Origin: Apium graveolens
Taxonomy: Eukaryota; Streptophyta; Magnoliopsida; Apiales; Apiaceae
NCBI RefSeq assembly: GCF_009905375.1
Contig: NC_133657.1
Location: 186,001-250,000 of the forward strand
DNA: 64,000 bases
Direction: 5' to 3'
Under the pieces are notes generated by a model. It was not told where the DNA came from and made no database searches. It was given only the letters and a program-made list of their open reading frames with translations. Shown piece after piece: positions 36,509 through 49,531 of this stretch. Every line of letters starts with the position of its first letter. Positions within the stretch are counted from its first letter, which is position 1. Both the position numbers and the translations under genes were made by a program.

Positions 36509-39248
36509 TGTAACACCCCACTTAAACAAGTAGATGCTACACAAGCTAAGTCTTATTTATTAATGAAAGCAAAACAAGCTAAACATAATTTATTAAACTA
36601 ATAAAAGTTCAAAATCTTCAAAATAAAGTTCTCTAACAAGATCCAAAATAATATGGAATAAAACATGTCCTTCACTTTATTTTCAACTAGATAACAAGCT
36701 AAAATCTGGGCAACACTCATCATACCCCCGCTTTACCCCCGACTACCTGTGGAAAGAAATAAATACTAGTGAGCCAAATGCCCAGTACGAATATATCATT
36801 AAAAGGTAAAACAAAAGAATATATTTGATTTTAATAATTAGCCAAAAAGATGAGTAATATGACAGTAATTATTTAGAAGCAAGGAACCAACTAATCCAAA
36901 CAAAATCAAAGAAATGGCTGAGAACAAGTAAGGTGGGTACTAATAAGGGCATCTTATAAAACCTCTGCTCGCTAGTAAACACTAAGCAAAACACAGTGCA
37001 AACAGTTCCTTCTCCGGTTATCCACAAGAAGGATAAAATGAAATGTATAAAACATTTCCCAAACAAACAAAATGATCATGATCTTAATCATGCCTCATAC
37101 CCCAGAGACATGCTCGTATACTCATAGCACTTATACGAGTTAGTGCCGAGAGCACCAAAGACTGCAAAAACTCCATGTGCCTTGTCTGTGATTTATCCAC
37201 ACAGATAAGTTTAAGAGCCCATAACAAATGGTTACAAAGTGTTTCCAATAATATTGAAAATAAAAGTTGCATGTGACAAATCAAGTATACTGATAGGCAA
37301 CATAGATCAAAAGTGGTTAAGCAACAACATGGATCAAAGATGGCTGAGCAAAAATTAACAAGTGTACATATACACTTAACAAAATAAAATTTGATAAGAT
37401 AAATATGATGGGACAATAAGTACAGGGGAAGAAAATATATTTTAAATGAAGAGAGAATGAAAGATACTCGTACCTGGAATGAGTCTAAATTATTAAATCA
37501 CTACTTAGCTCCAAATCAACCTCCAAACCAATCTATAATATCAACACAAATATAATTTATAAACGCCAAACTCTAAAACCCACTAAAAAGTAAGCTAACA
37601 AAATTATAATATTTTATACAGCTACCACAACTAATACTGATTATCACCATCTCATGCTAGAGTAGTATAAACATATAACTAACAAATAATCTGAATAATA
37701 TACAAGCTGGTTTACAAAATATAAAAGATATTTTATTAATTTATAAAAGTAATGTAGAAAACTTTAAATATATGACTTTATAAAAGTAGACAAACTTAAA
37801 TTATACATTAATATAACACATTAAATTGTAAAAACAATTTAAGAAAATGATAAAAATAAATATAGCATGCTCTCTGTCTATCAACACATACCGACAATAT
37901 TTATCAAATCCACCTCTCACACGTTAGTACTACAACAGTACTTACAAAATTTAAATTATTAATTAATAACATATTGGTAAAAAAAAAGTAACAAATATGT
38001 TATGAGGAAAATATAATAAGATTAACAAATGTAAACAATTTATAATTTTAGATAAACAAACAACCAACTGTTAATTACTAAACTTATTTAACAAAATATT
38101 TTGACTACATATCTCCTGTAAAATAAAATACTATGCATATCATTAGTCCTGCAAATACATATTTTGTCAATTTTAATAAATTTCAATAAACTAAATCTTG
38201 TAAAAATAGATTTTATTTTACAAATATTTTTACATATTAACAAACTGGCATAATATAACATGATAATATTGTGAACAACTCACACACATAACTAGTAAAT
38301 AATAATTAACAAAACTAGCCAGACACTAACAATATTAAAATGTACCATATCATCCACTTAATAAAATGTAAAAAAAACCCTGAGAATCATATAATTTCTT
38401 AAACCAACTTAATGACATAAAAATTAAAAACAAAAACAACAGGAACATGACTAATTAAAATACTACTAATTAAACATCTTGTAGCCAGTACAAATAACAA
38501 TTAATCAATTAAACATGTATTAAACAATAACCTAACACAATATATAAACACATAAACAAATAATATAATATTTTGATAAAACTTACCTGAATTTAGAGCC
38601 TGATTTAATATGTAAAAAAAAATGTGTACAAATAATTATAAACCTGAAAATAAAATGATTAATATTAGTATACAATATAAATAGTAATCATCTTAAATTA
38701 CATAATTAAATTTTAAATAAACCTCCTCAAGATGTACACTTCTCTGAAAGTTTTGGCCGACCTAGCTATCTTTCTCCTCCTTTTGATCTTTAATAACCCA
38801 AAAATCTATTTCTCCTTCTCTTAATCTTTAATAACCCAATATTTTAACAGTGACACTCCAGTTAGCTCTTCTCTGACCTTCTTGCACATGTAGATCCAAA
38901 GCTTCCTTTCTTATGCACCAACTCTTCTATCTCACTCATAAGTTATATAATATAACTATTTTTCCATTTTGTTAGCTATCGCTCTAAGATGAGTTTTTTT
39001 TGTGTGTGAATGCACTAATAGGGTGACTCTGTTTATATAATAAGTAACTCAACAAACTATTAACTATCACCCGGTTTGAGTCATATTCAAATTTTAAACA
39101 ACTAAAAGATAGCTTACAAAATTCAAATTTTTAACAGCCTATTATCTACATAAAACATTATCCATAATTTTGAATTCTAAAATCAATTAATAAATATTTA
39201 CTAAGTTATTGCACCAATAATGTACCAAATAAAATATGGGGTGTTATA
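36509..39248 (-). repeat. Right (5') LTR of the Ty3 element, full length
   Basis: On the plus strand it runs from TGTAACACCCCACTTAAAC to ATATGGGGTGTTATA, 2740 bases, AT-rich. It is followed by CCAAG. The uninterrupted left YJU2 copy reads CTAAG at the same point, possibly the old target site. Confidence 0.9.
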
Positions 39249-39406
39249 CCAAGCATATAAACAGGTAACAATAAATTAACAAACCCATATATCAAAGCAA
39301 GTAACAGAAGCAGATAAAATAAAACCAAACGATGGATCAAAAATCAACGCATGCATAAACAGATCCAAACAAATACATATATCCAAAAAAAAACAAGCAG
39401 TTACAC

Positions 39407-39961
39407 TTATTTAATCAAAGCTTCATCATCCTCTTGACACAATTCATCCTTCTTCTTCTCGGGCACCAGGTGATTAATCAATGCATCAACACTAACATCT
39501 GCATGTCTAGATTTGATAAACCTCAACTCCTCCAACGCAACAACATCCCCCATCTCTCTTTTCAAACCCCGAGTCTGGTTCTCAAGAGATTCCATAGCAT
39601 CCCCAACTTCCCTCGTTTCTTGTTCCTCACGCCAAGGCCTGGATGCACCAGACTCGACAATATAATCAGAATTTTGTGGGTCGGTTATCACAGTGATCTC
39701 ACTACAACAAGCGGAGCACTTGATGTAAAACCTAAAAATCTTGATAGTATCTACATATCTCTGCCCAATAACCTCTTCTTTTCTCGAATTAAACTTGGTA
39801 CCTTCCCCAATATAATTTCCACATAAATTGCATCGAATATTCAGGGACATCATCATACGAACCTTTATTTGGTTGTTGTTTGCATGCACTTTTCTCCGCG
39901 GGTTTTTGGCAGGATTAAAATCAGGCGAATAGTACTTGTTCAACACTTTTCTTTCTCCTAT
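39407..39961 (-). pseudogene. YJU2-like (CWC16/CCDC94) splicing factor, truncated; probably pseudogene
   Basis: YJU2 acts in the spliceosome around the first catalytic step. The minus strand gives about 180 residues without a break: GERKVLNKYY start, SLNIRCNLCGNYIGEGTKFN, IFRFYIKCSACCSEITV, TDPQNSDYIVESGASRPWR, GDAMESLE and DEALIK, then TAA. Both zinc Cys pairs are present. The expected ATG is ATA (39959-39961). Alternatively this is a splice acceptor (TATAG/GAGAAAG) and the ATGG lies in a separate upstream exon. I found no such exon nearby. Family members continue well past DEALIK, and this copy stops there. Truncation and the missing start argue for a pseudogene. Confidence 0.65.
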
Positions 39962-42264
39962 AGTAATTTAAAATACACTATATAAGGATTATCAAAAGTA
40001 ACCGGTATTTGTGTTCTTCCCGATTACTGTTCGTTTATCTTCGGTTCTAATCATGAGAGATTGTTCTATATATAACCGATACAATGCAACATTATAAATA
40101 GGAGTGTAAGAAATCGAATCTGATTAGCATTTATCTCATCAATATATTATAATAAGTTTCGGATTCAAATATTTGTATTGTGATTTCATGTTCAATATAT
40201 TATTATTATTGTCAGTTTTAGGTGTTTAAATTATAATACAGATAAATTTTTAAATTTTTATTTTTCATCATTCCTAACCAACGAATTTAGATTTTAAATA
40301 GATTAAATCTTAAATTAATTATCTTAAATTAAACATTTTAAAAAGTTTAATTAACATTAAAATTTACCAATTTTGTGTACTTACAATTATTTTTCAATAT
40401 AAATTTTTGAATAAAAAAGTCCAATTTTAGCATATACAAAAATATTATAACCAATGCAATTGACAAGAATTGTTACATTAAAATTTTAGAACTTTCAATC
40501 AGTGATCAATAAATACAGCTTAGCTTCAAATTATTAAATTCAGAATTTTGAATTTATGAACATAAGGAGCTTCTTCGTAATATTATTATTATGTCTGGGT
40601 GAATTTATATGTTAGTGTCAATATAATATTTGTTATTCTAACTGTTTAGACGAAACTAAAATGGGATAATATTCATATTCAGGCTTTTACCGATATGAAT
40701 TTTGTTACTGAGCTTGACTGTGTTCGTGAGATAAATATTTGTGACATATCAGAATTCAACTACTCGACTGTTAGTTCAGTTTATAAGTACAAGTAATACT
40801 ACTTAGTGTACTAACAAGTCATGATTTTTTGGGAGCGTATGGTGGGCTTATCGATCCAAATTGACTGCATTTGGGCCAGTTTTTGTAGATTTATTGGATA
40901 CGGATTTCGGGACGTATTTCTACATGGATTTCACTCAAAAATCCATGGGAAACATTTCACAATATGCTTCTCATCTAAAAACTCTTATACAAATAAGCAT
41001 TCCTGTTCTTATTTCATACATCATGTGTCCTCAAATTTCCATTTTTTAACAGAATCTGCATGCATATTTGCACACTAACTAACAACATCTGCAGACGATC
41101 TTGCATTAAGAAACACATTTGCACACATGCTTGAATATAACATGTCCTCTTACAATAAAAAGAAGATGAACTAATAGACCAACATATGTACAAAAACATA
41201 GCATATACTAAAAGGTCAAAGTATCAACTTGTTGCTTGTGCAACAGTTTAGTAAATGATAGACTGATTTTTTTTAATACAGAGTGATAAACTGAATAATA
41301 CAGAGAAGCTTCCAGTAAAATGCACGGGTGAACACCAATAGTTAAAAAGATTTTAATCGCCATGCCTAATAAGCTAGCGAATATAAGGAGCTCGATACTG
41401 GACAGGTTTTCCTAAAAGCAGGAGACGCATGTAGCAGTTGCAAGAGGTGAGGGAACATGTGGGTATTAGTTGTTCCAGCATATGTATATGATCTATCATA
41501 TATGTATTGATGTATTGTGTATACCTATTAGTCATTTTAGGATATAATTTCTTCTTGGAAAAAAATTTAGCTACTCATTGAAAATTCTTTATGCCATTGG
41601 CCTGGGGTCTTTAAGTTGAGGTTATTAAACTTTTGATATCTCTTTCTTATCTGATTTGGCCTTTTTCATTTAAAAACCTTCATCTGGAGATGATCTAATG
41701 GATACTGCTCGTGAAGCTTATGTTCGTTAAAGTACCTGAAAATGTTTAGTATCTGCCTAATTTTTTGCAAAATCAGCATCAAGCAAATTAGCTAATAACT
41801 TATAAAATGGCATAATATATGGTTTCGATTTTAAGAAAAGATAATATCAAGTGTTTAATAATGTATGAGGTGCTTTCAGATGTATCTTTCTAGATATCTA
41901 GAGATTAGATATTTTAAAAGTTCTTTCACGAAAAGGCTTAAAAAATATTTTCATATTTATTTATCAAACATTAACACTATCTAATTTATAGTAATATAGT
42001 AATTACATGAGTATGGTTAACTTTTACGATGATTTTCAAAATAATGGCTGAATTTTCAAATGTAAAACACAATGACTAAATTTTCTTTCCGCCTTTCAAA
42101 AACGTATCTGCCGTTAAATACCCCTTGATGGCTTTAACGGAGTCGTGGGTAAAACTGGATTTTTATATTTATATTAATTATATTTTTTATACATTTAAAT
42201 TATCATCATCATTCATCCACATTCCTCGTCTTACTCTTTTTTCCTGCCAACACTACAAGGATTC
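39962..42264. other. Intergenic, no gene seen
   Basis: AT-rich, with stops in all frames on both strands. No transposon termini recognised. A short ATG-rich stretch near 40821 gives only chance frames. Confidence 0.5.
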
Positions 42265-43836
42265 CTATCAACCCATGTGTCGTGACAGTCTTAGGTTTTG
42301 ACCACTTTTAAGTCACTATTAGTAGCTATAATCTGCATTAGCCATTGATAGCTGTTAGTCATAGAAATCCTTAGCCATTGGAAGTCATTCTGTTACAGCT
42401 TTCCTTAGCCATTGATAGTCACTTGATTAGCAGTTGATAGGCTGACGTATATAGCAGTTGATAGGCTGACGTATATAGCAGTTGATGCTTCTCTTTATTT
42501 AGCAGCTGAAGATTCAACTCACTTAATCTGGATTACATGGCATCGAATATTTACACTGAGCCATCCTATTCTAGATTATATATTGAGTCAACATTACTTC
42601 TAAATATGAATAATTGCATTGCTATTTATTTATTGAGTTCTCAGATAAGATGTTATAATGACCACATCATTTGGCGGGGTACTTATTAAATACATATTTA
42701 ACAATTAAGGAATAATTATTAAATAATTAAATCTCGAATAATTCTATTTTAAAAAAGTATTTGAAATAATATTTCTCAACTGATTTATGTTTAAATAATT
42801 AAATTAATCTTTAATTAAATATTAAATAATTGCAATTATTAATAAAGTAATCATTGGAGAATACTTCTACTTTTTAAATAAATATCTGAGTTAATATTTA
42901 TTGTTCTAATAATTAATATAGTTGAGAAAATACGATATTTGGAAATTGTTTTTAAATATCGAGGAATCTAATATTTTTCAAGAGAACATCGTCCCTTGGA
43001 ATAAAACAATTACAAACTTTAATCGTCCAAAATATCTCCAAAATATTTTTCTGGTTTTTAATTAATACAAACTGACCGACTCCCGATCTATAAATTATCA
43101 TCACGCTACTTACTAGTATTAACATATAATACAATATATATATTATATTTCTAATTAATATTGATACGTAAAACTCGTAATTTACAAGCACGACAAACAT
43201 GCCATTTAAATAGATATAGAAGAATTTTATAATCTTAGCCTCGTTAATCTCTTTGTTTTACACTAAATGATATGACAAGAAACACACATGATACATATAA
43301 AACCGAATCTGTGGTTTTTTAAATATAAAAATATTCCACCTACTCATGTAATTAATGTTAAAAATAAATTAAATCCTTGATATCACTAAATAACTGAACC
43401 AACTCAAATGGAACTATGTAAATTAGATATTTGAAATAAATAATATAATTGAATTTGAGAAAAATCATATCCTAAACATAATTATTTCGTATTGGACCGG
43501 TCAATATCATGAAAACTGTAGTAAATTATTTTTCTTCCAAATTTTCTTTATTAGTTTCGGAGTATAAAGTATTATTTTTTCACAATTCAAACCAAATTCT
43601 TATAAGTATCCAAGTGTAATGCGTTAATTTTTGCTTCTCAATTATTCAGACCAAATTCACCGTTTGTTTTTATTAATAATGTACTCGTGAAAATTTAATG
43701 TTTTTAATGCGCTAACCTTAATATGTGTTGTAACAATAATTCTTGGAGTTAATGAGAATCAAATATATAATATCGATTTTAGTCATTTCGATTGATGAGT
43801 AATTAATATCCAAAAAATTTAGAAGGGTATATTAAA

Positions 43837-44800
43837 GGGCTTTTTTCATAAATATTCAAGTTTTACAAATTTTTGTAAAAATACTGTCATTTTTTAAAAC
43901 AAATTGCAAAAATACTATATTTCAAAAAATATTTGCAAAAATACGGAGGTTGCATTTGCAACCATATCTGCAACTGCTAGTAACAATATATGCAACCACA
44001 AATGCAAATTTGAAAAAATCTGTTAAAAATTACATCTAGTTGCAAAATAAGTTGTCCAGATGGTTGCAAATGGCTAAAAAGGAATGCCCCTGCGGGGCCA
44101 ATACAATAACAACTAAAAATAACCCTAAAATCAACTAAAAATAATCAAACCCACTCACCACTAACTCAACAAATCCACCTCCAACCACCACCACTCCCCC
44201 ATCATCACCTGTTGCATCCATTTCTCCACCTCCATCTGCTACGACATCTCCGCAATATTTACTTCAACTCCTTTCTCACTTTCATAACAGGCGGTCTAAA
44301 ATTCTTCACGAGAAACGAATCATCTCTCGTCACACTCTGTTACACTACATCTCTCACACCTTTTCCAAACTCCACACTCATCTCCGCGAAGCCTCTCCAA
44401 AACTCCGATTCCGATCGCCACCGCCGCCATACGGAACCGCCGGAACCGTTGGAGTCGCCGGAGGTGCTGCCGCAACTCTGATTCCGACGCCGTCGGGAAT
44501 GAAGGTAGTCAACTCGTCTCCCCATGACATCGTTTCAGACATTTTGAAGAGAATTAAGGTGTATAGAGAGGGGGAGATCAGTAGATAAACATTGATTGGT
44601 GTAGTTTGAAAGTGAAGATTGATTAAAAAGTGCAACGCAAGTCTCTGTACAAACACGTATAGATATTTAATTGTGATGAGATGGTATTTTTGTAATTTAA
44701 TTGTTTGTATGTTTAAAATGATAGTAAATTTGTAAGATTTTAAGTAAGATAGTAGAGTTGCAAATAAATATCCAAAAGTTGATATATTTGGCAAATTCCC
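43837..44800. mobile_element. MULE-like non-autonomous element (possible Pack-MULE)
   Basis: 964 bases flanked by the 9-base direct repeat TATATTAAA (43828-43836 and 44801-44809). Blocks A and C have the uninterrupted site (GTATTAAATATAAACTTT and GTATTTAATATGAACTTT). Termini are imperfect inverted repeats over several tens of bases: GGGCTTTTTTCATAAATA at left, GGGAATTTGCCAAATATATC at right read inward, both continuing into AAATAC/ACTATC-type sequence. A 9-base target duplication and long terminal repeats fit Mutator-like elements. No transposase. A GC-rich interior at about 44190-44540 looks like captured gene sequence. Confidence 0.75.
44378..44542 (-). pseudogene. Possible captured gene fragment inside the MULE-like element
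   Basis: On the minus strand an ATG at 44542 opens a 54-codon frame (SETMSWGDELTTFIPDGVGI, then Ala/Pro/Gly-rich, ending EASRR). It is GC-rich with plant-exon-like composition inside a very AT-rich element. I do not recognise the family. It could be a piece of a host gene exon carried by the transposon. Confidence 0.4.
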
Positions 44801-45142
44801 TATATTAAATATAAACTTTAGACGATCAATAATAATCCGTATTTTAAAAAATTTGCACGTCTTTTGCGGCCTGGGTTGTTGAAGGATATTAACGTATTAA
44901 CTTCTCAAGCATCAAAGTTTTGCTATATTTTGTTCTTGACAAGTTCTTTTTATGTTTGCAGAGGTATGGAAAACTGAAGTTATTCCTTCAAATTTCAGAT
45001 TTTATAAAATTTGGATATAAAAATGTAAGTTTTTCAAACTTATTGTCTAAATTAAAGAGTTGATGGATATTTTACACCGACGTTGGAATATCTAATTCAT
45101 TAGTCTGAATCATACGATTTATCTGCATTGAAAAAAATAATA

Positions 45143-45390
45143 CTCCCTCAATCCCTTTCAATAGTTATCGTTTCTGAGAAAGTATCCGACATATATTTTA
45201 AGATAAATTGAAAATATAGTTTTATAATTTTTTTTACAATTTTCTTTTTTTTTTCTAAATAAAAGTTTAAATATTCTATTCTTATTCAGTTTTTTTTAAA
45301 AAAAGTGATAATACTATACTTTATATTCATCTTAAAATGCATATCGAACACTCTCTCAAAAATGATAATAATTGGGAGGGACGGAGGGAC
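45143..45390. mobile_element. Stowaway-like MITE in block B
   Basis: 248 bases flanked by TA on both sides (45141-45142 and 45391-45392). Left end CTCCCTCAATCCC and right end GGGACGGAGGGAC are near-perfect inverted repeats of the Stowaway type (CTCCCTCCGTCCC). Block C has the empty site (AAGTAATAACAGTTC). Confidence 0.85.
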
Positions 45391-45621
45391 TAACGGTTTA
45401 GATCCAAAAACGATACAAATACAAAAAGTATATTAGGTGGTTGCATAAAAGGACAAACTTATTCATAAAAATACAAACTTAAATATAATGTAATCTCCAT
45501 TTTCGTGCGTAATAGTTTGAAAATAGTGGAAAAGATATCTCTAAATCTTATCGCAAGATCTAATTAAATTGTTCCATCTTTTTGATTAAATAATAAAATC
45601 TGATAAAATCTTGAAGAAATT

Positions 45622-46236
45622 TGTTAGGTCACACACACTGTAAAAGGGGGTTGAATACAGTGTTTAGCACAATCAAATCGAATTAAAAACACAAGTATGA
45701 AACACAGAATAATCTTATTAATAAAATAGTATTACAATGAAACCGTCCTCTCTCAGTGATGAACAAATATCATGAGAGCTGCTAGGGTTACAATGAATAA
45801 TATTCTCGATTAAGATAACACTTATAGTGTAAACCCTATGCTGTGTTTATATAGACACACAGTTACAAGATAAACTTCTAATTGATATCGAACATAAGTC
45901 TGCATCCTAGAATATATCAACTAGTTATCTTTTCTTCCAAGTATTCTATTCTTCATAGAATTCTTCTCCATGCATATCTCTTCTTATGTTTGTCTTGATC
46001 TTCTTTCCTTTCAATCAACCGCCTTCCTTATCTGAAAGTCTCCTTAAGTCCAGATATTATCTCCTGATAAATATCTTCTAATAACTTAAGTTCTGACAAC
46101 TTAAGTTCTGATATCTTAAGTTCTGACTTCAGTATAAGTACTGATTTCCAGTTAAGTCCTGATTTGTCCTGTTAGTTAAGATCTGAAAACTAAACACAAA
46201 TCATTATTTGACATGACATCACAAATATATCTAATA
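45622..46236 (-). repeat. Left (3') LTR of the copia element
   Basis: 615 bases from TGTTAGGTCACACACACTG to ATATATCTAATA (the last CA mutated to TA). It includes tandem ACTTAAGTTCTGA units at about 46083-46130. Confidence 0.9.
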
Positions 46237-46439
46237 ATCGCCCCAACTTGTAAATTAGCATAATATACAAGTTCAACAGATATTTGATGATGTCAAAAAC
46301 ATTAAGTACAAATGCATGAGAATTTGACTAGATAACTACAACTTACAGTCCTTACAGCTTTACCATCCTTAAAGTCTGATATCAGTTTCAGTCTGTATAC
46401 ACTTCAGAATTTAAGCAGTTGTAGACCTTTGACTTGGCT

Positions 46440-49400
46440 TCAATTTCTGATCTCTTTGATGTCAGGAGTTGTTCTGAGATAGTTCTTCAAAAGTGTTCTC
46501 TCGGCATATTCAAGTTCATTGACCATCCTCCTTTTAGCATTTTTCAGTTCAACTGTATCTTCACCAGTTTGAAAGATAGCATCCCCGAGATCATTTATTT
46601 TTGATTTTCTTATATCCTGATATAGTTTGATGATATAGGCTTTATCAGACTCTAGATTGAATTCAAGTTCCTTAATACCAGAAAATGTAGTGATGATTTT
46701 AACAGTATTTGGCTTCATTTCAACAATATCTCCACTGTGAGATCTGTACTTAGGACAGTATGGGCTGTCAGACTTTATAGAGTAAAGCTTCTTATGTCTT
46801 TGAATATTTGATTTTAAATAACCTGCAGCACCATATGTTGATCTGTTTTTCACTTGAAGTAGAAATAGAACATGTTCCAGTTCTTCAAAATACTTCAATG
46901 AAATAACATTCTCCCTGATCTGGAATACCCTCCCATCTGTCATAAAGTATAACATGATATCTTCTTTCAAAACAGAGTGATAAACCATTTGTACAAATTC
47001 AATTTGATTCAATCTTTCAGGAGTTGCTCCTACTCCTGGTTCACTTAAGGAAGTTGGATCATTGGTAGTATTGTTTACTCTCTTCTCTTTAGAACTACCC
47101 AATCCTGATTTGTCTCTAGCTTTCTTTCCTCTAATAACTCTTGCATCAAAACCACTTGATGTAGTCTTCAAAAGTTGAGTCTGTTGAGCTTTTGTGAATC
47201 CTGGTAGTAGCATCTTTGAAGGTTTAACATGAGCAATGTCAGAGGTTTCCTTTTCTTTATCTTCTGATATCAAGCTAACTTGAGCTATGTCAGAGGTTGC
47301 TTGCTTCACTGTAATATCAGATTTTACTAAGTCCTGATCTTGAACAACATGAGCTCTGTCAGAGGTTGTTTGAATATTCTTTTTCTTCAAAATCAGACTA
47401 GTATCTTCATCATTAATTATTTCTTCATCCATGATTGGCATGTATACCTTTACAGGTTCATCAAATTTTGCTTTGCCCTTGGATCTTAGATCTACCTCCA
47501 CTTGTGATTTGGCTTTGGTTGACTCAGAATTTGTCTTCTCCTTAATCACAATACCCTTAGGCTTTGGAAGTTTCTTTTCAACATAGAAGCTTTAGACTTG
47601 GATTTGACATTTTCTGCTTTAAGTCTGGCTTCTTCTTCCTTTAGACTTTCAAAGTCCATTCCTAGATTGTATTTAAGAAATAATCTCTTTAAAATTTCTT
47701 CATCCAGCTTCTGCAACTTAGGGTCTTGATAGTAAACTATTGTTTCCTTCCCCTTGAGCTTCAGTTTCTGCATAAACTCTTGACTTTCACCCTGTGCAGG
47801 AACATCAGGCTTTGTCAGAACTTGTTTACCAGAACTTATTCTTCTATCAGCATCAGAGCTTGATCTCTGTGTAGAAATTTCAGCTTTCCTAGATGAAGAA
47901 CCTTGACCTTGACCATGACCTCTACCCTTTTCAGAGTTTCCCTGGTCATCATTTCCATCATCCTTACCCTTTAGTACTTGACTAGATTTACATTTGGACT
48001 TAATCATTTTCTCCCCGTTTTTGGCATCAGCAGGTAGAAGAAGAGAGACAAGCAATTCCACTGAGGATTGGATCTCATTGAGTTGAGTTTTCTGAGAAGC
48101 TTGATTCTTTAGAATTTCAGAAATCTGATCTTGTTGCTTCTCCTGAGTCTTTTCAATATACCCAATTCGGTCAAAGGCTGGCTTGAAAAAAAATCTATTA
48201 TTTTCCAATTTGACATTCATATCTTGCTGAATCAAAGTTTCTTGAATTTTGTTCACCTTGGCATGAGTTATTGAGTGTTGACCTTGAAGGTGCCTAGTAC
48301 TCAATGCAGTAACTCTAAGCTGTGCCTTGAAATAATCATTTATCAGCATTTCATCAGCTTTGGCCAGGTGCTCAGCAAGAATTTTTTCAGTAGGAACAAA
48401 ATCAACTTTGTTCCACTTCTTTCCTCTAGGAGTTTCACTCCAAGGTACTAGTGCATCCTCTCTAACAAACTTCTTGATTAGATCAGCTTTGCATGAAGCT
48501 TGTTGAGGTGCATGTCCAGATGGACCAGCTGCATCAGCATCTACATTTGTAGCAGCTTCACCAGTAATTTCAGCATTGTCAACATCAGAACTTACAGAGC
48601 CTGCAGTATCAGCATCCTCTGATAGAATAACAGTATGTGAGGCTATAGAGGTTTCAACATCATCCTCTAAATTCTGATCTGCAACTAAGTTTTGATCAAC
48701 ATCCAAATTTTGATGCCCACCTACAATCTGATCTTCATCATCTAGATTCAGAACTGGTGTTGTTGGAATATTTGTATTGAAATCAGCATCTAGAAGTGGT
48801 GTTGTTGGTGGAGTAACTTGAGTGGGTGGAGCTTCCAAGTACAGAACATTAGGTACAACCAAGTTGTGAATATCTATTTCATCACTTGTACCTGGATCTT
48901 CAGCATGTATTGGATCATTAATAGGAGACACATAAGGTGTAGGCACTTTCTCTGGAATATCCTCTTGTTCTTGAATAGGAGACTTGTGAGCTGATTCAGC
49001 AGTGGGAAGTAATTCAATTACTATAGGTTCTGTTGAGATCAGAGATTCCTGACCCCCTTCCTTAGCTGTTGCTTCTAGAACTTCTTCAGAGTGTGATGAT
49101 TCACGGACAGCCCTCCCGACTCTTTGCTTTTTAAGTCTCTTTGCTGAAGTTGAGACTTTGGGAGCTTCATCATCAATATTTAGCTTTCTAAGCCTTTTGA
49201 GGGGCCTAGAACTCCCAATTTCAGTATATTTCTGAGAAGAGATCTTCTCAGCTTCTACAACAACATGTTCTGATATTGGAACCTGTTCCTTATTATCTGA
49301 CTCATCTCTCAGAACTATCCTCCTTCTTTTATGTTGTGACTGAGGTACTATCTTAGTCCTCTTTGCTCTTGAAGAAGAAGGCTTCACTGGATGTGCTGAA

Positions 49401-49528
49401 GGTTGTTGTTGAGTTTGAGGTTGGTGAGAGATGGTATGTTCTGATGGTTGTTGTGTTGGTTGTGATAAGTTGGTGGGTTGGACATCAGGATAGGCAGATG
49501 TATAAGTTTGTGGATCAACATTTACCAA
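46440..49528 (-). CDS. Extra 3' ORF region of the copia element, distal two pieces
   Basis: Two open frames, 49528-47546 (660 codons) and 47549-46440 (369 codons), meet at about 47550-47600 by a one-base frameshift. They are hydrophilic, rich in Ser, Glu, Lys, Gln and Pro, with a coiled-coil-like stretch (FIEKTQEKQQDQISEI-type, about 48190-48050) and no clear membrane helix. A repeated TSDIAHV/TSDRAHV phrase occurs three to four times at about 47215-47370. Its position after pol is that of the so-called env-like ORF of SIRE elements, but nothing seen here shows an envelope function. Function unknown. Confidence 0.7.
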
Positions 49529-49531
49529 GAT

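Larger units (their letters stand above)
29578..39248 (-). mobile_element. Ty3 chromovirus LTR retrotransposon, nearly intact, left LTR truncated
   Basis: Orientation minus. Order: right LTR 36509-39248 (the 5' LTR), PBS 36493-36504, gag, pol with chromodomain, PPT 31818-31830, left LTR 29578-31817 (the 3' LTR). The LTRs are very long (2740 bp complete) and differ by few substitutions and small indels, indicating a young insertion. The left LTR lacks the first about 469 bases and is joined directly to YJU2-like sequence. A chromodomain after integrase places it among chromoviruses. Tekay/Del clade is my guess from LTR ends (TGTAACACCCC) and LTR length. No standard target duplication can be shown because the left edge is lost. 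One stop and one frameshift break the gag-pol frame. Confidence 0.92.
42265..45616. repeat. Upstream block B of the F-box repeat unit
   Basis: It starts with a partial LTR-derived piece shared with 17.5-17.9 kb (CCCATGTGTCGTGACA). This includes a tandem repeat of about 24 bases (CAGTTGATAGGCTGACGTAT) near 42430-42480. Homology to block A continues to the copia insertion. The promoter-like segment TTAGGTGGTTGCATAAAAGG near 45430 is the single-unit version of that in block A. Block and F-box copy 2 were one unit before the copia element inserted. Confidence 0.8.

Noticed and set aside
40821..41078. Plus-strand frame of 85 codons as a small gene
   Set aside because: No start context, no family resemblance, chance length in AT-rich DNA.
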